A DNA stretch of 20,723 nt, from positions 1 through 20,723 of the forward strand of contig JBBHKE010000624.1 in assembly GCA_037447655.1 (NCBI GenBank), in the 5' to 3' direction. Below the pieces are notes generated by a model. It ran no database searches, was not told the DNA's origin, and saw nothing but the letters and a program-made list of their open reading frames with translations. Numbering within the stretch: position 1 is the stretch's first letter; each line of letters begins with the position of its first letter. The DNA comes from Zygnema cylindricum. Its lineage: Eukaryota > Streptophyta > Zygnematophyceae > Zygnematales > Zygnemataceae. Below, piece by piece: positions 9,890 through 18,565 of this stretch. The position numbers and the translations under genes were made by a program.

Positions 9890-12800
9890 AGTATGCACCA
9901 AATTTTAGTGCAAGCTTTAGTGCGGAATAAAATGCGAAAACTAGGCGGATATGTGACAACCAACGGAGCACGCAGCAAAATCAGTTACATTGAAAGAGTG
10001 CAGCCGACTATGAACGGATTTTTTGTGCGGAATTGAGTGCGAAACTAAATGAGGAATTCAGAGCGGATATGTCACAGCAAAGGGAGCACATAGAGATAAT
10101 CACTCACATCGAAATAGTGAAGCCTACTGTGAAACAAATTTTTAGTACAAATTTCAGTGCAAAAATTAATGCAGAATTCAGGGCAAAATTAAATGCTGAA
10201 TTCAATGCAGATATGTCACGGCAAAGGGAGAAAGCTGAAAAATAACTCACATTGAAAGAGTGCAGCCGACTATGAACCAAATTTTAGTACGAAAATCAGT
10301 TCAAAATTTAGTGCTGAATTAAATGTGGAATTCAATGAGGATTTGTCAAGCAAAAGGAACACGCAGCGACAATCACTCACATGGAAAGAGTGCAGCTAAC
10401 TATGAACCACATTTTAGTACGGATTTCAGATCGAAAATAAGTGCGGAATTGTGTGCGGAATTAAATGAGGAAATCAGTGAGGATGTGTAACAACAACAGG
10501 ATCACGCAGCAAAATCACTCACATTGAAAGACTGTATCTAGCTATGGACCAATTTTTAGTACGAAAATCAGTGCGAAAATCAATGCAGAAATCAATATGG
10601 AATTCAGTGTGAATACATCACAGCAAAGGAGGCACACAGCGACAATCACTCGTATTGAAACAGTGCTGCCGACTGTGAACTAAATTTCTTGTGCGAATTT
10701 CAGTGCATAAATTAGTTCGCAAATCAGTGCGGAAATAAATGTCGAATTCAGTGCAAATATGTCAAGGCACAGGGAGCACACAGGAAAATCACTCACATTG
10801 AAAGAGTGCAGCCAACTATGAACCAAATTTGTAGTGCGAATTTCGGTGCGTAAATCAGTGCAGAATTCACGGCGAAATTAAAGGCAGAATTCAGTGTGGA
10901 TATGTTACACCAACGGGAGCACGCAGCAACAATCATACACATTGAAAGAGTGCAGCCGACTATGAACCAAATTTTCAGTGCGAAATTTCAGTTCAGAAAT
11001 GTGTGCGGAATTTAGTGTGGAATTAAATGTAGAATTCAGTGCGGATATGTCACTATGAACCAAATTTTCAGTGGGAAATTTCAGTTCAGAAATGTGTGCG
11101 GAATTTAGTGCGGAATTAAATGTGGAATTCGGTGCGGATATGTCATAGCGAAGGGAACACGCAGCAAAATCACTCACATTGAAAGAGTGCAGCCAACTAA
11201 GAGCCACATTTAAGTGCAAATTTTAATGCAAATTAGATGTGGAATTCAATGAGGATATGTCACAACAAAGAAAGCACGCACCAAAAATCCCTCGCATTGA
11301 AAAAGTGTAGCGGACTTTGAACAAAATTTTAAGTGCAAATTTCAATGCGGAAATTAGTGCGGAATTCAGAGCAAAATATATGTCGAATTTAGTGAGGATG
11401 TGTCACAACGAAGGAAGCACGCAGCAAAATCACTCACATTGAAAAAGTGAAGCTGACTAAGAACCAAATTTCAGTGCGAAAATTACTGCGAAATTCAATG
11501 TGCAATTCAGAGCGGAATTGTAACAACAAAGGGAGCAAGCAGCGAAAATTGATCAAATTTAAAGAGTGCAGCCGACTATGAACCAAAATTTTAGTGCGAA
11601 TTTTAGAGCGTAAAATAGTGCGGAGTTCAGTGGGGATATGTCACACCAAAGGGAGCACGCAGCAAAATCACTCACATGGAAGAGTGTACCTGACTATAAA
11701 CCAAATGTTAGCATGAAAAACAGTGCGGAACTCAGTGCGAAATTAAATGATGAATTCAGTGCGGATATGTCATAGCAATGGGAGCACGCAGAAAAATCAC
11801 TCACATTGAAAGTGCAACCGACTATAAACCATATTTTTAGTGCGAATTTTAGTGTGGAAATCAGTGCGGAATTAAATGCGGAATTCAGTGCGGATATGTC
11901 ATAGCAATGGGAGCACGCAGCAAAATCACTCACATTGAAAGTGCAACCGACTATTGAATCATTTTTTAGTACGAAAATTAATGCGAATTTTAGTGCGCAG
12001 TTAAATGTGGAATCTATGAACCAAATTTTAGTCCGAAGATCTGTGCAAAATTTAGGGCGCAAATAATTGTGGAATCCAATGCAAATATCTCGCAGCAAAG
12101 AGAGCACGCGGCAAAATGACTCACGTTAAAAGAATGCAACTGACTATGAAGCAAATTTTAGTGCGACATCACTCACATTGAAAGAAGTAACCGACTATAA
12201 ACTATATTTTTAGGGCGAATTTTAGTGTGGAAATCAGTGCGGAATTAAATGCGGAATTCAGTGCGGATATGTCACAACAAAGGGAGCACGCAGGAAAATC
12301 ACTCAGAGTAAAAGAGTGCAGCCGACTATGAACCAAATTTTAGTACAAAAATTAGTGCGGAATTTAGTGCGGAATTACATGTGGAATTCAGTGCGGATAT
12401 GTCACAGCAAAGGGAGCACGCAGGACAATGACTAGCATTGAAAGAGTAACCGACTATGAACCAAACTTTTAGTGCGAATTTCAGTGCGGGAATCAGTGCG
12501 GAATTTAGTGCGGAATTACCTGCGAATTCAGTGCAAAAAGAGCACGCAGCAACAATCACTCACAATGAAAGAGTTCAGCCGACTATGTACCAAGTTTTTA
12601 GTCCGAATTCAGTGCGGAAATTAGTGCGGAACTCAGTGCGAAATTAAATGCGGAATTCAGTGCGGATATGTCATAGCAATGGGAGCACGCAGCAAAATCA
12701 CTCACATTGAAAGTGCAACCGACTATTGAATCAATTTTTAGTATGAATAAAAATGTGAACTTCATTCGGAATTAAATGCGGAATTCAGTGCGGATATGTC

Positions 12801-12972
12801 ACAAAAAAGGGAGCACGCAGCAAAATCACTCACATTGAAAGAGTGCAGCCGAATATGAACCAATGTTTAGTGCGAAAATCAATGCGAAATTTAGTGCGAA
12901 ATTAAATGTTCAATTTCGTGCGGATATATCACTGCAAAGGGGAGTACGTAGCGAAAAAATCACTCACATTGA
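9890..12972. repeat. Hierarchical tandem array: ~130-bp units made of 12-bp sub-repeats
   Basis: A unit marker resembling CACTCACATTGAAAGAGTGC occurs 23 times, starting at 9982, 10101, 10244, 10374, 10516, 10647, 10800, 10934, 11171, 11289, 11431, 11551, 11669, 11798, 11927, 12118, 12170, 12300, 12430, 12557, 12699, 12827 and 12961. Most spacings fall near 118-120, 127-134 or 142-143 bp, steps of about 12. Each unit also has GCCGACTATGAACCAAATTT, then a run of 12-mers of the type AGTGCGGAATTC, then GATATGTCACAGCAAAGGGA and GCACGCAGCAAAAT. The long spacing at 10934-11171 contains a partial extra unit without the marker, and the pair 12118/12170 looks like a truncated unit. Open frames through it (for example 10033-10245 and 10905-11219) arise because 12 is a multiple of 3; stops such as the TAG in GTCATAGC recur. 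Confidence 0.93.
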
Positions 12973-13140
12973 GAACACGTGACCTTCTTCATTGCACGCA
13001 AAGGTCGCATCCGGCCAATTATAATCATTTCCATCGCATTCGATTGGCGGAAAGTTCTCCTTGTTCGCGACAGCCGCCTTCATCGCCTCCAGAACCGACT
13101 CTACAGCATCCGTACGGACACACGCAGTACGGACAACGCG
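12968..13140 (-). CDS. Candidate exon, LRR-N-terminal-like, ending at a splice donor
   Basis: A - strand frame, open from a TGA at 13141-13143, reads with ordinary coding composition. From 13110 it has DAVESVLEAMKAAVANKENF, then a cysteine, a WPD, a second cysteine and EEGHVFSM. The spacing of a helical Leu/Ala segment, C, W, C and G-H/R-V resembles the N-terminal cap (LRRNT) of plant leucine-rich-repeat proteins. That is a pattern match by eye, not an identification. The frame meets TGA at once after a donor-like site: exon ...TCAAT, intron GTGAGTG (GT at 12967-12966). Upstream, a signal-peptide frame overlaps it at 13101-13140 but is out of phase by one base. The gene may be broken by a small indel, or there may be an intron I cannot place. 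No further LRR exon is visible to the left. Confidence 0.35.
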
Positions 13141-13313
13141 TCAGATGAGCGAATTAGAGCCAGATTTCGCACATGTGAAATGAAGGTCAAAGGAGGGGAA
13201 AACGTACTGTCATACTCCGCCATGGTCACAGAGGGGTTTCCGTAATAACCCATTACAATTGGCACGTGGCACACTAAGATCAAAAGTGTGACGCTGATCA
13301 TGGTGGCAGCCAT
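13101..13313 (-). CDS. Candidate N-terminus with secretory signal peptide
   Basis: On the - strand an ATG at 13311-13313 lies in GCCATGGCTGCC, a strong plant start context. The first 22 residues are MAATMISVTLLILVCHVPIV plus MG, a short n-region, a hydrophobic core and a plausible cleavage site after G22. The next 20 residues are polar. The frame ends with TAG at 13101, but from about residue 58 it overlaps the LRR-N-like frame one base out of phase. Secretion signal followed by an LRR cap is the normal order in plant receptor-like proteins, which supports reading both as one damaged or mis-sequenced N-terminus. A TGACGTGAC motif (bZIP type) lies just upstream at 13325-13333; I see no clear TATA box. 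It could be a chance ORF, since it is only 70 codons. Confidence 0.4.
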   Translation of the reverse strand: MAATMISVTLLILVCHVPIVMGYYGNPSVTMAEYDSTFSPPLTFISHVRNLALIRSSDALSVLRVSVRML

Positions 13314-13460
13314 GGCTAAGAACTCGTCACGTCACACGGATGTAAAATTGATTAAAGAGAGGCAGTTTTGGTGAAAGAGGATCCGCAATCAGATTATTGG
13401 AGCATTGACTGTGGAAAGTGCGAAGGACCAAAGGCAATAGTCATCCGTACTATGCGTTTT

Positions 13461-13510
13461 GTACATTATGTGAGTGTACGGTACTGTACATTATGTGAGA
13501 GTACGGTACT
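13461..13510 (+). repeat. 25-bp tandem duplication, GTAC-rich
   Basis: GTACATTATGTGAGTGTACG plus GTACT at 13461-13485 is repeated with one change at 13486-13510. GTAC and CCGTAC/GTACGG words recur through 13100-14130. Confidence 0.9.
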
Positions 13511-13529
13511 GTACTGTCCTACAGTTGAT

Positions 13530-14250
13530 GTACTGTCGACGTGGACGATGAATTGTGCATGTACTTGGTGTACTTTATGTTTGGCTTTTGCAGAAGTTGT
13601 TATATTGTACATCGCCTTTTCCTACATATTGACCGTGGAAGACCGTCTCCTGCCTCTCCTTGAAAAGTTGTTGTGGAAAAGGACCCAAATAGTGGTCTTT
13701 CCTAACCGCTTTTTGTACAGTTTTACAATTTCACATGAATGTGGTTGACTGGTTTGCCCCAGAGTCATTCATACCATGTTGTCCGTACACACTGCGAGAG
13801 AAGGTACAGTACTGTAATGTACCGTCGACGTGGACGATGACTTGCGCATGTTCTGATGTACTTTATGTTTGGCTTTTGCTGATGTTGTTAATTGTACATC
13901 TTCTTTTCTTACATATTGACCGTGGAAAACCGTCTCCTGCCATTCCTTTAAAATGCGTTCTAAAGGGCTGCCTTCCGTACCACATTGTTGTGGTCGTCGT
14001 CTACTCTAGCTATCCGTACGATGTTTTCCGTACATGCTGTCTATCCGGGAAGAACAGTAAATCGGACAGGTGTGTACGGAGAAAAGATGGTTTGAGTGGC
14101 GAAAACAATATCAATACTAATAGCGGTACACACGTAGTTAATGTAATGCTGACGTGGACGATGAACTGTTGGTGCACTTGGTGTACTTTTGTTTTGTCTT
14201 TTGCGGAAGTTGTGAAACCGTTCATTGCTTTTTTTACATGACGTCATTAT
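13530..14250 (+). repeat. Three-copy ~300-bp repeat region
   Basis: The phrase GACGTGGACGATGA begins at 13538, 13827 and 14151 (spacings 289 and 324). About 110-130 bp after each remain similar: GTACTTTATGTTTGGCTTTT, a GTTGTT segment, TACAT, and in copies 1 and 2 ACATATTGACCGTGGAA and CCGTCTCCTGCC. The DNA between cores is poorly conserved apart from GTAC-rich words. Two overlapping + frames (13368-13748 and 13735-14241) cover it and repeat the peptide TWTMNC in both, but copy 2 falls in a different frame, so I do not call them genes. The source of the repeat is unknown. Confidence 0.75.
14239..14246. promoter_or_regulatory. TGACGTCA palindrome
   Basis: This is a perfect bZIP-type (C-box/CRE) palindrome immediately after the third repeat copy. 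With no gene start nearby, function is unproven. Confidence 0.3.
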
Positions 14251-14264
14251 ATCGAAACGAGGTC

Positions 14265-14960
14265 GATAAAGACACTGGTTTTAGGGTTTCGTAGGGTTAC
14301 GGAGTCAATGTTTGGTGCATTTTAAGGTTTTGAGGGATTTTTCTGGGTTTTCAAGGGCTTTTCAGGGTGTTCAAGGTTTTTCAGCGTTCTTTTTGGTCTT
14401 CTAGGGTTTTTGGTCAGGGTTTTCTCTTAAGGTTTTTTTCGTTTTCTACAGTGTCGAAGGGTTTTCCTTTCCGTAATTTTCATTTTTTGTCTATTTTTTT
14501 TTTTTTGGCTTTTTTTAGGTTTCACCGAATTATTAGTGTTTTTAATCGGAAGCATCCACTATTTTTTTGTGTTTTCGGGGTGCTTAGGGCTTTCTATAAG
14601 GGTCTTTTACAGGGTACATTGGGGTTTCTCATTAGTTTTTAAGGGAATATTGGGTATTATAGATTTTTTTTTAAGTTTGTTAGGGTTTTCTTTTTTGCAG
14701 TTTTCACTTTTTTTTATGGATTCAGAGTTTCTTCAAGGTTTTTTTTTAGGTGTATGGATTTTTTAGGGTTTTTGTAAAGCTTTCTAGGGTTTTCCTTCCT
14801 CCAATTGTCTTTTATTTTGTGTAATGAGGTGAATGAAGTGAGGCTGAACCCAAAAGTCCCAAAAAACCCAAAAAACCCTAAATAACCCTAAATACCTCTA
14901 TAAAATCCTAAAAAACCCTAGAAAACCCCAGAAAACCCTTGCAAACCCTAACTATACAAA
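14265..14960. repeat. Degenerate telomere-like AGGGTTT repeats in inverted arms
   Basis: From 14280 to about 14800 the + strand is a loose series of TAGGGTTTT/AGGGTTTTT words separated by T-rich stretches. From 14848 to 14951 it switches to AAAAAACCCTAAATAACCCT-type words. The switch point is a roughly 40-bp non-repetitive spacer at 14810-14848. The words match the plant TTTAGGG telomere unit but are degenerate, as in interstitial telomeric sequence. AAACCCTAA (telo-box) occurs at 14873-14881. Phe-rich open frames here are compositional. Confidence 0.75.
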
Positions 14961-15412
14961 TTGTTTTTTTCACTCCATTGCACATAATTTTTTAAATTAT
15001 TATATTTTAGTCTCTTTCAAATTACGCTGGGCGCTTCTCTAATTTTCTCAAACCTTCTCCTTTTAACTATTTTAAAACAAAATGCCATATTTTATTTTTG
15101 TTTTGGTAATCATCCCCTTCATTTTCCAATTTTTCATCAATGTATTTTTATTTACAAGATCTAAGAGCTATAAGAGCCATTTTTTTAATATATATATAGT
15201 TATTTTTTCGAGAAGGAGATGAAAACAGACATATGTTCAGAAACATGGCTGGTTGAGAAAAATGCATGCAAACAAAGTACCTAGCTTAACACGACTTGAT
15301 TTTTTTTTTCTGGACGATTCGATGAATATGAATTTAAATCGAATTATGGTGAAATCTTTTTCTGTTTACCTAAATGTTGACATTAACTTCCGATAAAAAA
15401 AAATTGGACACT

Positions 15413-15480
15413 AAGGAGGAGAGAGAGAGGGAGGGAGGGAGGACGGGCGAGTGGGCAGAGAGAGGGGGAGAGAGAGAAAA
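15413..15480. repeat. GA-rich microsatellite
   Basis: An imperfect (GA)n/(GGGA)n purine tract on the + strand, about 68 bp long. Confidence 0.85.
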
Positions 15481-15653
15481 AAAGCAAATCAATAAGACAG
15501 TTGAAGGGATCTAGGTTTTGAATACAGTTGTTTGGGGAAAAATATATGTGGGACATTCTTGCATTTTGACCATTATTTCCCTAATTGATCCATTTTTTTT
15601 TGACAATTTGGAGGCCGCCTCTGATTGTTAGAGTACCTGCAATTTAGTCTTTA

Positions 15654-15815
15654 GATATCCATCAACATATCATTTTGACTTCCATCCGCCATCTTACCTC
15701 TGTAGAAACTTTTCGATTCAACAAAGTATTGGAAGGACTCTCCGCTTTCCAAATTTCCTTGATCCTCCAATTTTTTCATTTCGCCAATCACCTGTCTTAC
15801 TGTATTGTTCGACGC
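15654..15815 (-). CDS. Short exon-like open frame, unrecognised
   Basis: A 54-codon frame between two stops on the - strand reads VRQVIGEMKKLEDQGNLESG and then FQYFVESKSFYR before a donor-like AG/GTAAGA (GT at 15697-15696). It has charged, helix-like composition unlike the AT-rich surroundings, and acceptor-like AG dinucleotides lie near 15793-15800. There is no ATG at its start, so it could only be an internal exon or a remnant. I do not recognise the family, and chance is a real alternative. Confidence 0.2.
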
Positions 15816-15866
15816 TTAAAATCTTATGGTTTTCTTTGAAGCTTTACATCCCTTGTCAGCCTATTT

Positions 15867-15919
15867 TTTTGGGTCCGGTCCTTTTTTTCTGGGTCCTATT
15901 ATTTGGGTCCTATTTTTTG
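15867..15919 (+). repeat. Short TGGGTCCTATT repeat, three copies
   Basis: Three imperfect copies of TTTTGGGTCC with variable T-rich spacers, about 18-20 bp apart. Confidence 0.6.
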
Positions 15920-16537
15920 CGTGCACCATGATATTTAATGTGTGAGTTTTTTTTTACGACTGATGGATTTTTTTGAGAGATACCCTCACTCCCTAGTCCA
16001 AGCATAAATTCAAAGTTTCCTTATCCGAGTAACAATTTATCCAAGTTTCTTCTTTCCTTAAAACAATGTTGTTTCTTGCTACTGCTTCACGCATACCTCA
16101 TACACCCTTGCTTTTCCATGAGCTATTAAAGTATCACTAGTTTTAAAACAAAGAAAAGGAATCTCAGAATAAGATGCAATCAAATACAGGCAAACGTGTG
16201 ACCATCGTGCAAACAATTCCCATTAGAAATTACACCTTTAAGTCAGGTTTATTTTAACTTTAGTAGAAATGATAATATATCCACAAAGTAGTTTTTACAT
16301 TGGACCTGCTCCCTCGAAACTCCTAAGTGATCCCTACACTATGGAAGATCTTTAAGGTTTGGTAAATGCCAAATGGCGTGGAGCAATCTACAAATCGTTG
16401 ATTTTTTTGAAAGTCCCAGATTTTTGATCGGCTTCAACTCCAATTAGGATTTAGTCAGTCAACGATGACAATAGAGATCTTCAAATAGTTAACAATGGTT
16501 CTTAAAGTTGTAATACCCTCAACACCCTCTATCTCAC

Positions 16538-16960
16538 GGTGATAGAGACTCTCTCTCTCTCTCTACATATAACTCTCTCTCCCTCTCTCCCTCTCTCCCA
16601 CTCCCTCTCTCCCCCTCTCTCTCTCTCTCCCTTCTTTTTGACTTTCATAGTGGTACCACTCCACTTTCTTCCTCTCCTTTCTTCTCCCTTTGTGATGAGA
16701 ACTCCTACCCTTTACTTTTTGTTGTGGGTGTAATAATAACTTCTCTCTCCCTTTCCCTCTTCTTTGACTCTGATAATAATACCTCTTCATTTCCTCTCCC
16801 TCTCCTTTGCCTTTTTTGAGAGTAAGGAATAATCTCTTTTGCCTCTCTCTCTCATTCTCTCTCTCTCTGTCTCTCTATTCCCCTCCCTTTCCTTTGCCTC
16901 TTTTGACAGTAATGAATAATCTCTTGCCTCTCTCTTTGAGTCTACTGACACCCCTCCCCG

Positions 16961-16992
<32 letters not shown>

Positions 16993-17030
16993 TCCCTTCT
17001 TTCTCTCCCCCTACCAGGAAGCTTGGTGCA
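16538..17030. repeat. Pyrimidine-rich minisatellite with (CT)n tracts
   Basis: The + strand is almost all C and T, with (CT)n runs at 16547-16562, 16615-16630, 16850-16875 and 16960-16987. Between them is a degenerate recurring phrase such as TTTTGAGAGTAAGGAATAAT (16815-16834) and TTTTGACAGTAATGAATAAT (16899-16918), with more distant relatives near 16650 and 16770. Ser/Leu-rich and Arg/Glu-rich frames on the two strands are compositional. Confidence 0.85.
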
Positions 17031-17062
17031 AGAAACATCCTCCCACTGTTTTATTCCCCGGT

Positions 17063-17069
17063 TATAAAA
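17063..17069 (+). promoter_or_regulatory. Candidate TATA box
   Basis: TATAAAA follows the pyrimidine tract and precedes a CT-rich leader (17075-17105), which looks like a plant TATA plus Y-patch promoter. About 160 bases on lies a donor-like GTAAGT at 17228-17233. The frame between has no ATG in phase, so this would be an untranslated first exon. Confidence 0.3.
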
Positions 17070-17224
17070 GACAACCCTCTCCCTCTCCCTCCACCCCTTC
17101 CCTCCAAAAGTTGAATGGTGTGACTTCCACTCTCGCCGGCCAATGGGAGGAGCTTTTGGCCTTTACGGACCCCATAGGAAAAAAAATACAAAATAACTGC
17201 CCAGGTTTTCTTCCTAACGTTCGA

Positions 17225-17460
17225 CAAGTAAGTTTATTTTTATCTAGTTTTATTTATTTTTGTTTATTTTTGTTTTTATTTTTGGTAATTCCCCTTTTTT
17301 TATTGTTGTTTTTATTTTTGGTAATTTCCTTTTTTTTGATGTTTTATTTTTGTTTTTGGTAATTTCCCTTTTTTTATTTTTTGTTTTGTTTTGTTTGTTG
17401 GGAAAGTTTGCCTTTCTAAGTATATATATTTTTTGTATGTAAGTTTCCTTTTTTCTTTTT
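17225..17460 (+). repeat. T-rich tract with three imperfect ~45-bp repeats
   Basis: TTTTTATTTTTGGTAATTCC-type phrases recur with GGTAATT at about 17284, 17320 and 17358, each followed by a run of Ts. The tract begins just after the GTAAGT at 17228. Phe-rich frames are compositional. Confidence 0.7.
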
Positions 17461-17567
17461 TTTTGTTTTCGTTTGTGTTTTTCGGTTTGGTTTACTTTTT
17501 GTTTCTTTTCAATCTTTCCTGTTCCTCTGTTTTTGCTCGTTTTGCTTCTTGACGTCTTTCATGCCTT

Positions 17568-17570
<3 letters not shown>

Positions 17571-17606
<36 letters not shown>

Positions 17607-17651
17607 TCTCCCTCTCTCTCTCCCTCTCTCTCTCCCCCCCCCTCTCTCTCC
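17571..17651. repeat. (TC)n microsatellite
   Basis: An 80-bp TC/CCTC tract, including a run of nine Cs near 17634-17642. It ends in CCCGTTTAG at 17650-17658, which resembles a 3' splice acceptor. Confidence 0.9.
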
Positions 17652-17659
17652 CGTTTAGT

Positions 17660-18340
17660 GACTAATGCAATTCTGTGGTCTCCATTAACCCAGAGATTGA
17701 GCAGCCTATGTAAAGCCTCTTGGATAATATTTACCCCTTCTACTTTCCCGCTGAATAAACGCCGCCGAGGCACACAAATATTATGACCTTTCTCACCCTT
17801 GTGAGGATAAGACTCCCCTGAGTCAAACGCAAAAAGAATCAATGAATTTGCTCCCCTGAGCAGTAAGTTATGGTTGGTCAAAGATGACCTTTATAGTTAC
17901 AAGCTCTCTTAGAGAGAGGTACCTGAATTTCACTAAGTCCTGGTCTGCCTTCTTACGACTGCCTACTACCAAACCCTATTCCAATAGAAACATTATATAG
18001 TACAAGAAGGTACATTAGGCGATGTACTTATTGTACGGCCATTGTTTGACATGGCTTTGAAAGTGACACTTGTCAAAACGGGAGCCATGGTTCCTCCTCC
18101 CATCTTCTCCCGTATCCAATAGTATGGTGCCACGTGGCGTCGTGTGACGCTATCCCCAAAGGCCGCCGAAAGTTTATTGCGGGTGGCGGTTGCAATTGTG
18201 GCCGTCCAATCATTTGTATTTATGCAGTTTCGATTCGCTTCAATGCATGAATTGATTAATGCGTGTTTTCGTTAGTCTGCTGCAAATTAGCCCGTTTAAC
18301 AATCACATAAATATGCGTGAAACGTATTACTTATATCGTT
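17660..18340. other. Unassigned spacer with a possible coding remnant and promoter-like words
   Basis: The - strand is open at 17660-17881 with mixed composition (for example GESYPHKGEKGHNICVPRRR) but no ATG at its start, and it runs into the TC tract, so I do not call it a gene. A TATATAG at about 17994 is on the + strand. A CACGTG inside the palindrome GCCACGTGGC (18129-18138) and a CCAAT at 18206-18210 precede the tRNA-like sequence. No function can be shown for them. Confidence 0.35.
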
Positions 18341-18416
18341 TTGCTAGTGCCTTAATGGATAAGGCTAAGGTCTAAGTAGTATTCCGTTGACCCGGGTTCA
18401 AATCCGGCTAGTGGCA
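18341..18416 (+). tRNA. Degenerate tRNA-like sequence, probably a decayed tRNA gene
   Basis: The D-arm region TGCCTTAATGGATAAGGC closely resembles that of eukaryotic tRNA-Arg. GGTTCAAATCC at 18395-18405 is a perfect Pol III B-box core, and the end CTAGTGGCA pairs with the 5' TTGCTAG if wobbles are allowed. A TTTT at 18420-18423 could serve as a Pol III terminator. Against a working tRNA, the T-stem lacks one C (CCCGGG against CCGG) and the anticodon arm folds poorly, so the isotype is not assigned. It may be a pseudogene, or the head of a tRNA-derived SINE, though no SINE tail is seen. Confidence 0.45.
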
Positions 18417-18422
18417 GTATTT

Positions 18423-18565
18423 TGCTACAAATAGTAAAATACCTTCTATTTCATTCTCCCTCCTAAATGACGCTTCAGCCATGGCGTGCCTTTGGTTCTC
18501 TCTTTCTGTCTCTTAACATTCTAACTAAACTATAGAAGTGAACTATTAATTACCTCTTTTCAACA
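18423..18565 (-). repeat. Putative 3' LTR of second copia element
   Basis: The inner end is well supported: TGTTGAAAAG starts at 18565 right after a purine tract. The outer end is a guess. AGCA at 18426-18423 gives a TG...CA element of 143 bp, with TATTT outside it as a possible target duplication. The LTR could instead extend further left through the tRNA-like sequence. The partner LTR is not in the window. Confidence 0.4.

Larger units (their letters stand above)
14961..16530. other. AT-rich spacer, no clear gene
   Basis: The sequence is mostly AT-rich with poly-T runs and an AT dinucleotide stretch near 15188-15198. A GA-rich block lies at 15413-15480 and a TGGGTCCT repeat at 15867-15919. 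One short exon-like open frame on the - strand is listed separately. Confidence 0.5.

Noticed and set aside
10033-12647. Open frames through the tandem array as a repeat protein
   Set aside because: The 12-bp sub-repeat keeps a frame open by arithmetic on both strands, but unit lengths such as 118, 130 and 142 break it, and stops recur in the unit.
9890-12972. CRISPR array
   Set aside because: The whole unit is repeated, with no constant repeat and unique spacers, and the context is eukaryotic.
13368-14241. Two overlapping + frames (126 and 168 codons) as genes
   Set aside because: They cover a three-copy repeat, and the middle copy is read in a different frame; composition is Leu/Cys/Val-rich without motifs.
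14367-14766. Phe-rich frames as membrane proteins
   Set aside because: They are translations of T-rich AGGGTTTT-type repeats.
16539-17658. Ser/Leu/Pro-rich and Arg/Glu-rich frames
   Set aside because: They are translations of CT/GA microsatellites on either strand.
17492-17881. 129-codon - strand frame as a gene
   Set aside because: It has no ATG start, an in-frame TAA lies just upstream, and its second half is the TC microsatellite. The first 75 codons look mixed but unrecognised.
18417-18442. GTATTTT...AAAATAC inverted repeat as a terminator or small transposon end
   Set aside because: A 7-bp AT-rich stem is too weak. Part of it coincides with the proposed LTR end and the TTTT after the tRNA-like sequence.
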